Positions 6,800 to 14,573 of a stretch of DNA of 34,916 nucleotides are shown in pieces. The position numbers and the translations under genes are program-made. Origin of the DNA: an uncultured cyanobacterium (GTDB lineage: Bacteria > Cyanobacteriota > Cyanobacteriia > Cyanobacteriales > Nostocaceae); the NCBI GenBank assembly GCA_903903925.1, contig CAIVAU010000032.1, positions 1 to 34,916 on the forward strand, given 5' to 3'. Numbering within the stretch: the first letter of the stretch is position 1; each line of letters begins with the position of its first letter. A model generated the notes under the pieces. That model saw only the letters and a program-made list of their open reading frames with translations, searched no databases and was not told the origin of the DNA.

Positions 6800-7633
6800 A
6801 TGAAACCAATACTAGAAGTAAAAAACCTCAGCTGTGGTTATCAGACTCAGCCAGTGTTTAGTCAAGTAAATTTGACTTTGTACCCAGGCCAGATGTCTGG
6901 TTTGGTAGGACCATCAGGAAGCGGTAAAAGTACTTTAATTAAAGCAATTTTAGGGCTAGTGCAGCCCTGGACGGGAGAGATTTGGTTTCGGGGAAAGCGG
7001 TTAAAGCCAGGTTCTGCCCCACCCAAAGTCGGCTATGTACCACAAGTAGAAACGGTAGATTGGAATTTTCCAGTCACAGCTGTGGAAGTGGTGATGATGG
7101 GGCGATATAAACAACACAAGATTTGGCCTTGGCCTTCCAAACGAGATCGCCTAGCCGCTTTTGACCTCCTGTGCCGTGTTGGGGTAGAGCATGTCGCCCA
7201 TCAGCCGATTGGCGATTTATCTGGTGGGCAACAACAAAGGGTTTTCCTGGCTCGTGCTTTAGTAGGAGAGCCAGAAATTGTCCTTTTAGATGAACCTACA
7301 AGCAGTTCAGACCTGCACGTTCAACACGAACTGTTGCACCTGTTGGCTGATTTGAATCAGCAAGGCTTAACAATTCTACTCTCAACTCACGATCTCAATT
7401 CGGTGGCGACGCACCTGCCGTGGGTTGTATGTTTTAACAACGGCTTAATTTGCCAAGGTCAACCGATTGATGTCTTTACGAATACTAATCTTGAGAAGAC
7501 GTTTGGCGGAGAAATGGTGGTTTTTCAACAGGAAGATCGGATTTTAATTGCCAGTGGCAGTACTTCTGTACGCCATCAAATGCAAAACAACTTGCCTGCA
7601 GTTTTGCGCCAATCTCATTCTAAATCTGTTTAG
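6800..7633 (+). CDS. znuC: Metal ABC transporter ATP-binding protein (ZnuC/MntA type)
   Basis: This 277-aa cytoplasmic ATPase powers the importer. Motifs in order are Walker A GPSGSGKST (37-45), a Q-loop in VGYVPQVE (about 78-84), signature LSGGQQQR (140-147), Walker B IVLLDEPT (160-167) and switch His in STHD (His197). The gene lies 15 bp after the binding protein and 23 bp before the permease, so it is one operon. The C-terminal tail of about 40 residues after the nucleotide-binding domain is ordinary for this subfamily. Metal specificity rests on the binding protein. Confidence 0.92.
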   Translation: MKPILEVKNLSCGYQTQPVFSQVNLTLYPGQMSGLVGPSGSGKSTLIKAILGLVQPWTGEIWFRGKRLKPGSAPPKVGYVPQVETVDWNFPVTAVEVVMMGRYKQHKIWPWPSKRDRLAAFDLLCRVGVEHVAHQPIGDLSGGQQQRVFLARALVGEPEIVLLDEPTSSSDLHVQHELLHLLADLNQQGLTILLSTHDLNSVATHLPWVVCFNNGLICQGQPIDVFTNTNLEKTFGGEMVVFQQEDRILIASGSTSVRHQMQNNLPAVLRQSHSKSV

Positions 7634-7656
7634 TTTTCAGACTATAGACTATATTT

Positions 7657-8496
7657 ATGGATTTTCTGCTCGTGCCCTTTCGCTATGACTTTTTTAGCCG
7701 TGCCATCTTAGTTGGAATGATGGCTGGGCTGTTGTGCGGTGTTATGGGTGTTTATATTACAACTCGGCGGATGAGCTACATTGCTCACGGTCTATCGCAC
7801 GCGATTTTGGGAGGAGCTGTGCTGAGCTATGTATTGGGCTTGAACTTCTACATTGGCTCGGGAATTTGGGGTTTTGCATCTGCCCTGCTAATTCAATACC
7901 TAACAGGGCGCAAGGTTTACTCAGATGCATCCATTGGGATTGTGACAACGGCTAGCTTTGCCTTAGGAGTAGCCATTATCAGCACATATCGAAAGTTCAG
8001 TCAAAATTTTGAAGCTGCTCTGTTTGGCAACGTGTTAGGCGTTTCTCCTACTGATTTGTGGGTTGTTACAGGGGTCACGATTGTCCTGCTCAGCTTGGTT
8101 TTCTTGTTTTATCGACCTTTACTGTTCTGGTGTTTTGACCGCGAGGTAGCTCAGGTTCATGGTGTCCCTATCCTAGCAATGGATACTTTGTTCGCTTTGA
8201 TGCTGGCTACTTTACTGGTGGCAACACTTAATGTCTTGGGAGTGACACTGATTATTTCGGCTGTGGTTATTCCTGCTTCCATCGCACGGCTGTTGAGCAA
8301 CCACTTTGGCTATATGATGATCATTTCCGGGGTATTGGGAGCCGTGATTTCGTTTGTTGGGATCTATCTGAGCTACTACTTTGACATCGCCTCTGGTGCT
8401 AGTGTGGTACTGCTTTCAACCCTGGTATTTGGTTGCGTATTGCTTTGGACTCGTTTTCAACGCATGCAGAAACGTCATATACCTTCCCTCCATTAA
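7657..8496 (+). CDS. znuB: Metal ABC transporter permease (ABC-3 family, ZnuB type)
   Basis: The 279-aa integral membrane protein has about eight hydrophobic segments. ABC-3 family motifs are visible: an early GLLCGVMGVYITTRRMSYIA segment followed by HGLSHAILGGAVL, and a central LNVLGVTLIISAVVIPASIA segment that contains the region contacting the ATPase. It would form the homodimeric channel for the metal bound by the lipoprotein. It starts 23 bp after the ATPase gene and is followed 28 bp later by the CsoR-family regulator, in the same direction. Confidence 0.92.
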   Translation: MDFLLVPFRYDFFSRAILVGMMAGLLCGVMGVYITTRRMSYIAHGLSHAILGGAVLSYVLGLNFYIGSGIWGFASALLIQYLTGRKVYSDASIGIVTTASFALGVAIISTYRKFSQNFEAALFGNVLGVSPTDLWVVTGVTIVLLSLVFLFYRPLLFWCFDREVAQVHGVPILAMDTLFALMLATLLVATLNVLGVTLIISAVVIPASIARLLSNHFGYMMIISGVLGAVISFVGIYLSYYFDIASGASVVLLSTLVFGCVLLWTRFQRMQKRHIPSLH

Positions 8497-8524
8497 AATC
8501 GTTTTTACTCGTTAATTAAGGGAT

Positions 8525-8833
8525 ATGGATCATACTCATCAAGAAAGCCCGTCCAATGTTCAGCATAATTACACTGAAGCATCTATGCAGGATCTGATGA
8601 ATCGATTGTCTCGTATTGAAGGACACATTCGGGGTGTCAAGACTATGGTTGAAGCCAGTCGTCCTTGCCCAGATGTATTAGTTCAAATAGCTGCTGTTCG
8701 AGGAGCGCTCAAGCAGGTTGGTCGAATTATTTTGAATGAACATCTCAAGGAATGCATAACTCGAACTGCTAAACAAGGAGATCTTAAAACTGAAATTGAA
8801 GTCCTAAAGACTGCGCTGGATAGTTTATTTTAA
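8525..8833 (+). CDS. Metal-sensing repressor of the CsoR/RcnR family (InrS-like)
   Basis: This 102-aa all-helical DNA-binding protein has the family core RLSRIEGHIRGVKTMVE. Its metal site pattern is Cys48, His73 and Cys77 (RPCPDV...NEHLKEC), the Cys-His-Cys set of copper-sensing CsoR and nickel-sensing InrS, and not the all-His type of RcnR. The N-terminal extension contains His3, His5 and His14, like the extra N-terminal His ligands of InrS. A nickel-sensing role is therefore plausible. As the last gene of the importer operon it may autoregulate the operon or control an efflux or uptake gene elsewhere, such as the nearby nickel permease. Which metal it senses is inference. Confidence 0.88.
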   Translation: MDHTHQESPSNVQHNYTEASMQDLMNRLSRIEGHIRGVKTMVEASRPCPDVLVQIAAVRGALKQVGRIILNEHLKECITRTAKQGDLKTEIEVLKTALDSLF

Positions 8834-9670
8834 AAAATTCAGGACTAGTCGTACTGAGGGATATCTATAAAAATAAAAAATTGATCTGGTGACAGGTGTT
8901 GGTAGCAGAGGGGCTACGAATTGACCAACGAAGGATCTCATTTTTTATTTCTTGGCAAGTTCCTGAGAAGAAGACCATATCTTTTACATGCCCCCCCCTA
9001 GTATTGAGAGACTTAGATTTTCGTGATACTTTACATAAGTGGTGTGAATTCAGCAATTAAAGGCAACTGTAAAACAGAAAAAAGTCTCTAAGTCAGAAAA
9101 CCCGCCGCTTGTCCATTACTATTGTTTTTTATTCGCCTCGTGCGGATGAAAACGAAATTTATGCTATCAACGTCAAGGTTTACACTATTAGTTTTTATGC
9201 CAGCAAAGTTTTACATTCAAACAGAATGGGCAACTGGTTTTCTTCACTAAAAGTAGGCAGAAGATGTCCTACACAAGTTGCACAGCTGAAAAAAGAGCAA
9301 ATGGCTTATCAATAATTGCTGGCTATTTAGATATTGAGAAAACATCGCTCAGCATAATTAGCATAAAATAATAGCGCTTGTCTTTGACATCACAGAGTTA
9401 ATCGTGGGAGTTGAGCCGTTACTCTCATTAGAGATCACACTCTGGAGTTAAGAATTATACAACAAAGAAGGAAACTAAATTCTTCCAGGCATCATGTTGA
9501 TACTCAGTGGATGACTTAGTTGACTGGCAATATGCTTGATAGTTATCCAATCTAATACTAACCCTTCGGGTGACGCTCGTGCCTCGCTAACGCTGCGCTA
9601 ACGCCAGTCGCCTACGGCGGGAAACCCGCCTGCAGCGCTGGACTCACCGTTCAAAATTTTCAGGAGAAAT
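8834..9670. other. Intergenic region without a supported gene
   Basis: About 840 bp hold no convincing coding region. A 68-codon frame (9109-9315, TTG start) and an opposite 63-codon frame (8865-9056) lack family features. Short dyad GACTTAGA/TCTAAGTC pairs (near 9010 and 9090) and a run of C at 8991-8998 suggest old insertion scars. The last 100 bp carry a GC-rich palindromic repeat. The promoter of the aminotransferase gene must lie here. Confidence 0.5.
9561..9650. repeat. GC-rich dispersed palindromic repeat
   Basis: The segment begins CCCTTCGGGTGACGCTCG, contains a CGCTAACGCTGCGCTAACGC stretch and a perfect hairpin GGCGGG-AAA-CCCGCC (9616-9630), and then CTGCAGCGCTGG. It is far richer in G+C than its surroundings and belongs to the interspersed palindromic repeats common in Nostoc-like genomes. 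It lies directly upstream of the aminotransferase ribosome binding site. Confidence 0.7.
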
Positions 9671-10921
9671 ATGCAAGCGGTAAACATAACTCTGGGAATT
9701 TCCAACTTCAACACTATGAATACCCAGGACTACATTGAACTAGAACAGCAGTATGGTGCTGATAATTACCATCCTTTAGATGTAGTCATCACCAAAGGCA
9801 AAGGGGTGTGGGTGTGGGATATAGAAGGTAAAAAATATCTAGATTTTCTTTCAGCTTATTCAGCACTAAATCAGGGTCATTGTCATCCCAAAATCAAGTC
9901 AGCTATGATCGAGCAAGCTCAGAAAGTTACACTAACTTCCAGAGCCTTTCGCAATGATCAATTGGGAAAATTTTACGAAAAACTTTGTAAGATTTCTGGG
10001 TTGCCGAAAGTGCTACCGATGAATTCAGGAGCAGAAGCTGTTGAAACTGCTATCAAAGCAATTCGTAAATGGGCTTACAGGGTCAAAGGTGTACCAGAGA
10101 ATCAGGCAGAAATTATCGTTTGTAGTAATAATTTTTCTGGGCGTACTATTAGTTTAATTAGTTTCTCTACAGAAGAACAATATCAAGATGGATTTGGACC
10201 TCTGACGACCGGGTTTAAAGTCATACCTTTTGGTGATGCTGAGGCACTAGAAAAAGCTATGACTCCTAACACTGCTGCATTTTTGGTAGAACCAATTCAG
10301 GGGGAGGGAGGTATTATTATTCCTCCGAATGGGTTTTTAAAACAAGCAGAACAAATTTGCCGTCATCATAACGTATTACTGATTTTTGATGAAATTCAAA
10401 CTGGATTGGGAAGAACAGGCAAAATGTTCGCTTATCAATATGAGGATGTCAAGCCAGATGGCGTAACTGTCGGTAAAGCTTTAGGAGGTGGATTTTATCC
10501 AATTTCTGCTTTTATTTCTACCGATGAAGTGATGAGTGTATTTCAACCAGGAGATCATGGCAGTACCTTTGGAGGAAATCCTTTAGCAGCAGCTATTGGA
10601 AACGCGGCACTTGATGTGATTCTGGAAGAAGAGTTGCCAGAAAAAGCTGCTAAACTGGGAGAATATTTTCTAGCAAAGTTACAATCTATTAAAAGCTCAT
10701 ATATTAAAGAAGTGCGCGGTAAAGGCTTACTAATTGGGATGGAATTGCACTCAGAAGCTGGTGGTGCCAGACGTTTTTGTAAGGCGTTAGCCCTAGAGGG
10801 ATTATTAGCTAAAGAGACGAGAGATCACGTCATCCGTTTTGCTCCACCTCTTGTTATTTCCTCTGATGAAATAGATTGGGCATTTGAGAAAATTGAACGA
10901 GTGTTGACGAGCAATTGCTAG
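9671..10921 (+). CDS. rocD: Ornithine--oxo-acid aminotransferase (class III PLP enzyme)
   Basis: This 416-aa enzyme would convert L-ornithine and 2-oxoglutarate to glutamate-5-semialdehyde and glutamate in the cytosol. Ornithine aminotransferase features run throughout: YHPLDVVITKGKGVWVWD, DFLSAYSALNQGHCHP, MNSGAEAVETAIK (phosphate-binding), VEPIQGEGGI, LIFDEIQTGLGRTG with the PLP-ring Asp, and Lys269 in VGKALGGGFYP as the Schiff-base lysine. The length matches the family. The start at 9671 has AGGAGA five bases upstream. An in-frame ATG at 9716 is an alternative and would remove 15 non-conserved residues. The next gene, a deoxyhypusine-synthase-family enzyme, follows 61 bp later, pointing to ornithine/arginine/polyamine metabolism. 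Confidence 0.92.
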   Translation: MQAVNITLGISNFNTMNTQDYIELEQQYGADNYHPLDVVITKGKGVWVWDIEGKKYLDFLSAYSALNQGHCHPKIKSAMIEQAQKVTLTSRAFRNDQLGKFYEKLCKISGLPKVLPMNSGAEAVETAIKAIRKWAYRVKGVPENQAEIIVCSNNFSGRTISLISFSTEEQYQDGFGPLTTGFKVIPFGDAEALEKAMTPNTAAFLVEPIQGEGGIIIPPNGFLKQAEQICRHHNVLLIFDEIQTGLGRTGKMFAYQYEDVKPDGVTVGKALGGGFYPISAFISTDEVMSVFQPGDHGSTFGGNPLAAAIGNAALDVILEEELPEKAAKLGEYFLAKLQSIKSSYIKEVRGKGLLIGMELHSEAGGARRFCKALALEGLLAKETRDHVIRFAPPLVISSDEIDWAFEKIERVLTSNC

Positions 10922-10982
10922 AAAAATTTTACTTCCGAGTTGTTTTAGTGATGTTTATTATCAATGGTCAGGAGAATCTACC

Positions 10983-12029
10983 ATGAATCGTGAAGAACTT
11001 TTGCAACAGACCGTTCAACCAATTGACATTAAAGCTTTGGATGTTGTCGATTTGGTAGAAGCAATGGGTAAGATGGCTTTTCAGGCTCGAAATTTAGGGC
11101 GTGCAGCGAAAATCTACGACGCAATGCTGCAAGATGCAGAATGCACGATTATTCTGTGTTTAGCTGGTTCTTTGTTTAGTGCTGGGCTAAAGGGAGTTGT
11201 CCACGACTTAATTACTCAAAATATGGTAGATGCAGTTGTGTCTACCGGAGCTAACATTGTTGACCAAGATTTCTTTGAAGCATTGGGTTATCGTCATTAT
11301 GTAGGTGATCCCTTTGCTGATGATGAGGTGCTAAGACAGCAAGGAATTGACCGCATATACGACACATATATTGACGAAAATCAACTGCGGGTGTGTGATA
11401 TGACGATCGCACAAATCGCCGAGTCCTTAGATAAGCGTCCCTATTCTTCACGGGAATTTATTCAGGAAATGGGCGCTTATTTAGAACGACGAGGTAACTA
11501 TGGTCAATCTGTAGTGCACGCAGCTTATCAACACCAAGTTCCGATTTTTGTTCCCGCTTTTAGTGATTGTTCTGCTGGGTTTGGACTTGTCCATCACCAA
11601 TGGAATTCTCCAGAATCTCATGTAACGATTGACTCGGTGCGAGACTTCCGGGAGTTGACGCAGTGCAAGTTGGCTTCAACCTATACTGGATTAGTCATGA
11701 TTGGTGGTGGTGTACCGAAAAACTTTGCCCAGGATACGGTGGTAGCTGCGGAATTACTGGGATTTGAAACCAGTATGCACAAGTATACAATTCAAATCAC
11801 TGTGGCTGATGAGCGCGATGGGGCTTTATCTGGCTCTACCCTCAAAGAAGCTCATTCTTGGGGCAAAGTGGATAAAGCGACCGAACAGATGGTATTCTCC
11901 GAGGCGACTGTGGCATTCCCGCTCATTGCAGGGTATGCCTATGGTAAAGGCAACTGGCGATCGCGCAAAGCTCATCGTTTAGCCCAGTTGTTTACTAATA
12001 AACCTCAACCGAAGGTAGTGACTGCGTAG
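10983..12029 (+). CDS. Deoxyhypusine synthase-family protein (putative homospermidine synthase, SpeY type)
   Basis: The 348-aa protein is a full-length deoxyhypusine synthase homologue with an NAD-binding Rossmann-like fold. Visible motifs are LAGSLFSAGLKGVVHDLI, VSTGANIVDQDFFEALGY, VPIFVPAFSDCSAGFGL, TGLVMIGGGVPKNF and HSWGKV, in which Lys295 corresponds to the catalytic lysine that forms the enzyme-imine intermediate. Bacteria lack the eIF5A substrate. Cyanobacterial members are named in databases, as I recall, as homospermidine biosynthesis proteins, so transfer of an aminobutyl group onto putrescine is the likely reaction. It follows ornithine aminotransferase in the same direction and has its own GGAG ribosome binding site. 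Its stop lies six bases from the end of convergent hypB. Confidence 0.88.
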   Translation: MNREELLQQTVQPIDIKALDVVDLVEAMGKMAFQARNLGRAAKIYDAMLQDAECTIILCLAGSLFSAGLKGVVHDLITQNMVDAVVSTGANIVDQDFFEALGYRHYVGDPFADDEVLRQQGIDRIYDTYIDENQLRVCDMTIAQIAESLDKRPYSSREFIQEMGAYLERRGNYGQSVVHAAYQHQVPIFVPAFSDCSAGFGLVHHQWNSPESHVTIDSVRDFRELTQCKLASTYTGLVMIGGGVPKNFAQDTVVAAELLGFETSMHKYTIQITVADERDGALSGSTLKEAHSWGKVDKATEQMVFSEATVAFPLIAGYAYGKGNWRSRKAHRLAQLFTNKPQPKVVTA

Positions 12030-12035
12030 AAATTT

Positions 12036-12962
12036 TCACTCTTCTTTCCTTGCCCCCTTTTGTAATAACCACTCATACCAACTCTCTAACCCAGTTCCGG
12101 TAAGCGCCGAAACCTGAAAAATCTGAATTTGGGGATTAACCTGCTGGGCATATTCTATGCAACGCTGAACGTCAAACTTCACATAAGGCAGCAAATCAAT
12201 TTTGGTGAGAATCATTATCTCACTCTTCTGAAACATATGGGGGTATTTTATCGGTTTATCTTCTCCTTCTGTAACAGAGATCATCACTACTTTGAAAAGT
12301 TCTCCTAAATCAAATAAGGCGGGACAAACAAGATTACCAACATTTTCAATCATCACTACTGAGTTTAAGGGTGGATTTAGTTGTTGCAAACCCCGTTCCA
12401 CCATTGCTGCATCAAGATGACAGCCAGTTCCCGTATTGATTTGCACAACTTTGCTGCCTGTTTCTCGAATTTTTTCAGCATCGTTGATTGTTTCTTGGTC
12501 GCCTTCAATTACACTGATAGATAATTCATGTTTTAAATCATTGATGGTACGAGTTAGGAGAGTTGTTTTCCCTGAACCGGGAGAACTCATTAGATTTAAG
12601 GCTAAAATATTGCGACCTTTAAACCATCCGCGATTTTGTGCCGCTATCAGATTATTTTTTGCTAAAATGTCTTGCTCTAAGGATATTGTTGTGCCATGTA
12701 TTTTGGCATGCATTTTAGAGGCTTCGGTAATAGGAGCATGACTATGAGAATGATTGATTACCGTACCATCAGGTAAGGTATGAGTATGAAAATGTTCGGA
12801 TTCATGACCATGAGAATGCTTAATAATAGCGCCATTAGATGAGGTATGAGTATGATGATGGTGATGGTGAACACCATTAGAGTTAATTGGCGTTATTTCA
12901 CCAGTTTCAGGATTAGTAATTTTTGCCTCACTATCATCAGAACAACCACAAGTTACACACAT
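12036..12962 (-). CDS. hypB: Hydrogenase/urease nickel incorporation GTPase HypB with His-rich N-terminus
   Basis: HypB is a GTP-dependent metallochaperone that works with HypA and SlyD to insert Ni2+ into the [NiFe]-hydrogenase large subunit. The 308-aa protein begins with a CVTCGC high-affinity nickel motif, then an extended His-rich region (about residues 32-75, with six consecutive His and repeated HSH/HTH units) able to store nickel. The GTPase domain follows: P-loop SPGSGKTT (127-134), the metal-site residues Cys181-His182 and Cys213, NVGNLVCPALFDLGE (207-221) and the base-specificity motif TKID (253-256). No other hyp or hydrogenase gene is in the window, so it may be a stand-alone copy. 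The nickel permease and CsoR-family sensor nearby fit a nickel role. Confidence 0.95.
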   Translation of the reverse strand: MCVTCGCSDDSEAKITNPETGEITPINSNGVHHHHHHTHTSSNGAIIKHSHGHESEHFHTHTLPDGTVINHSHSHAPITEASKMHAKIHGTTISLEQDILAKNNLIAAQNRGWFKGRNILALNLMSSPGSGKTTLLTRTINDLKHELSISVIEGDQETINDAEKIRETGSKVVQINTGTGCHLDAAMVERGLQQLNPPLNSVVMIENVGNLVCPALFDLGELFKVVMISVTEGEDKPIKYPHMFQKSEIMILTKIDLLPYVKFDVQRCIEYAQQVNPQIQIFQVSALTGTGLESWYEWLLQKGARKEE

Positions 12963-13553
12963 ATTTTCTCTATTTCTAATTACAGGTTATTCCTAATTAT
13001 GGAAGGTTTAGAAATTTAATTGAGTAATTCATCTAACAAAAAATACTTATCTGTAATTAATCATGCGAACAGAATTAATTACTTTAATGGCAGTTTTTAG
13101 TCTCAAGCTCCAGTAAATTAAATCACCATCAAAAGGACTCTTATCACTGGGACGCGAGTATCAATGGACACTGTTGGCGAAATATTTCTTTACATTGTCA
13201 AGTCATAAAAACTAAGCAATTTGGAAGATCTGTACAAGAAATTACTATGTTGAATCAACCCAGATACAAACCCGCTGTTGAATCTCACGAAATACTAACC
13301 GAACCACAGATAAAGTCAGAGAAACTAGTGCTTTACACTGGCGATCTGGCTCAAAGGTGCGCTGTTTTAAATCCCGCCTGACAGGCGACCTGACTTTTCA
13401 ACATGCCGTGAAAAGGGTATTTTTAGAGTTTCGCAATCCCTTATTTCTACGTTGCTAATTGTCAATAAGCTAAAATTATTGGCAATTAACCTGTGGAAAA
13501 AGCCACGCTAAGAGCGTGAGTCAGCTTCTAGAGTAGCAATATTGATTCCTGCA
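12963..13553. other. Intergenic region with hairpins and a start-less open frame
   Basis: This gap of about 600 bp contains the hypB promoter region. On the plus strand a frame stays open without a stop from about 13074 to a TGA at 13379-13381, including MLNQPRYKPAVESHE from an ATG at 13247. It has no recognisable domain and no good ribosome binding site. Palindromes occur at 13373-13385 (CGCCTG-A-CAGGCG), 13456-13488 and around 13504 (CACGCT-AAG-AGCGTG). I make no gene call. Confidence 0.4.
13456..13488. repeat. 13-bp imperfect inverted repeat
   Basis: TAATTGTCAATAA and TTATTGGCAATTA are complementary at 12 of 13 positions and flank a 7-base spacer. The function is unknown. It could be an operator or a transcript hairpin. 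Confidence 0.55.
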
Positions 13554-13590
13554 ATTTAAAAGAAGTCTTGGTTATGTCCACCAAGACTTC
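13554..13590 (-). terminator. Rho-independent-type terminator of the HLIP operon
   Basis: GAAGTCTTGG and CCAAGACTTC form a perfect 10-bp stem with a 9-base loop (13562-13590). On the minus strand the stem is followed by TTTTAAATT. It lies about 40 bp after the stop of the 79-aa protein gene. Confidence 0.75.
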
Positions 13591-13628
13591 GGATATATTT
13601 ATTCAACTTAAGACCGCAGCCCAACTTT

Positions 13629-13868
13629 TTATCCCAAATTGCTGAAATAGATTGCCCAAAGGGTTCCTGTTACTCCCACAGCAATTAAAAGGTTAGTAAA
13701 AAACTTGCCTAATTCAGTTGATTCTCCCAGTACTTTGTCATCTTGACCTGCACTGAAAAATAATGACCAGGCTTGGTTAACGTTAATTGTTTCAAAGTTG
13801 TTGAAATCGGGGCGAAAAACAACGGGGCCAATTAAATCTTTTTTAGGGAAATCAAAATCAGTTTTCAT
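13629..13868 (-). CDS. Small single-helix membrane protein co-transcribed with HLIP
   Basis: This 79-aa protein has a soluble N-terminus (FDFPKKDLIGPVVFRPDF...) and one C-terminal membrane helix (FFTNLLIAVGVTGTLWAIYF). It lacks the ExxNGR chlorophyll-binding motif, so it is not itself an HLIP. It follows the HLIP gene by 62 bp in the same direction, has a GAGG ribosome binding site and shares the downstream terminator. It is therefore a probable thylakoid partner of the HLIP. I do not recognise a named family. Function is inferred only from the operon. Confidence 0.75.
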   Translation of the reverse strand: MKTDFDFPKKDLIGPVVFRPDFNNFETINVNQAWSLFFSAGQDDKVLGESTELGKFFTNLLIAVGVTGTLWAIYFSNLG

Positions 13869-13930
13869 AGCAATCCTCTGGTAATTTTCTATCGGTTAAT
13901 TGAGTGAAATTCTTAAATATTCAGATTTAG

Positions 13931-14143
13931 TTATAGGTTTGTCAGCCATCCAATCAAGCCGTGTCCTGTGACAACTTCTACAGCTATGAGTGAGACAAAA
14001 CCAATCATCGCCAAACGCCCATTGAGTTTCTCGGCGTACTCGGTAAAACCTGCTCTCGGGGTTTGATCTACATAAACCTTTGGTTCAATTGCAAAGTTGT
14101 TGAGTTGACCGAGTTCGTTCATGGTAAAGCCTTTGCTTGTCAT
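13931..14143 (-). CDS. High-light-inducible protein (one-helix chlorophyll a/b-binding family)
   Basis: The 70-aa product ends with the classic motif [20 protein letters not shown] plus the [10 protein letters not shown] tail of HLIPs. A polar N-terminus and a [11 protein letters not shown] segment precede the helix. It would bind chlorophyll and carotenoid in the thylakoid and quench excess energy during stress. AAGGAA lies about seven bases upstream of the ATG at 14143, supporting this start over an internal ATG at 14122. Three tandem HLR1-type boxes lie 22-49 bp upstream, which predicts RpaB-controlled, high-light-induced expression. It heads a two-gene operon with the 79-aa membrane protein. 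Confidence 0.95.
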   Translation of the reverse strand: MTSKGFTMNELGQLNNFAIEPKVYVDQTPRAGFTEYAEKLNGRLAMIGFVSLIAVEVVTGHGLIGWLTNL

Positions 14144-14164
14144 CTCTTTTTTCCTTTACTTGCT

Positions 14165-14192
14165 TATGTAACCAAATATAACACTATGTAAA
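14165..14192 (-). promoter_or_regulatory. Triple HLR1 array (RpaB-type sites) upstream of the HLIP operon
   Basis: On the minus strand three octamers follow one another with exactly two bases between each: TTTACATA, GTTATATT and GTTACATA. Against the HLR1 box (G/T)TTACA(T/A)(T/A) they match 8/8, 7/8 and 8/8. The 10-bp spacing puts all three on one DNA face. Standard HLR1 has two boxes. The array lies 22 bp before the start codon. Confidence 0.75.
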
Positions 14193-14240
14193 TATCTTTT
14201 ACAAGTGCTTGACATAAATCAGGAATATGGTTGTTCGTAC

Positions 14241-14417
14241 TCAGCAGGTTAGGTTTACCGTATGTGCGACAGTTCGCCCTTGGGCAAGCGTGCTTAACAG
14301 ACGGTACTTGCGGCTCGTTGTGCCGACGTATTGCAGCCGAGGACGAATCAGAACGTTGTTGCTTTTCTGCTCTAAGGACTGGGCGATCCATCCTGCAATC
14401 CGTCCGGCGACGTACAC
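14241..14417 (-). pseudogene. Fragment of the citrate synthase 3' end
   Basis: On the minus strand one frame reads AGRIAGWIAQSLEQKSNNVL then IRPRLQYVG. This is the near-C-terminal citrate synthase pattern (GW.AH..EQ...N.LIRP...Y.G). The rest of the roughly 380-aa enzyme is absent, and the frame after YVG does not match the usual ending. It is a relic, more GC-rich than its neighbours. The remaining sequence up to 14573 contains no supported gene. Confidence 0.5.
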
Positions 14418-14573
14418 GGGTAAGCTGTCGCGCCTACAAGTTGCACTCCCCGGATTTCTCGCAAAGTACTGAGAAAAACTTCATCTTGACCGCAAATTTG
14501 ACAAGCTGTCTTTTGACAACCACCATCGTATTGACTTAAGTTTTATAGGTGGTAACTTGTCAATAACCCCTTT

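Noticed and set aside
9109..9315. 68-codon frame with TTG start in the gap before the aminotransferase gene
   Set aside because: There is no ribosome binding site, the composition is unconvincing and no motif is present.
14164..14391. 75-codon minus-strand frame over the citrate synthase relic
   Set aside because: A different frame of the same strand carries the citrate synthase motif. This frame also covers the HLR1 array.
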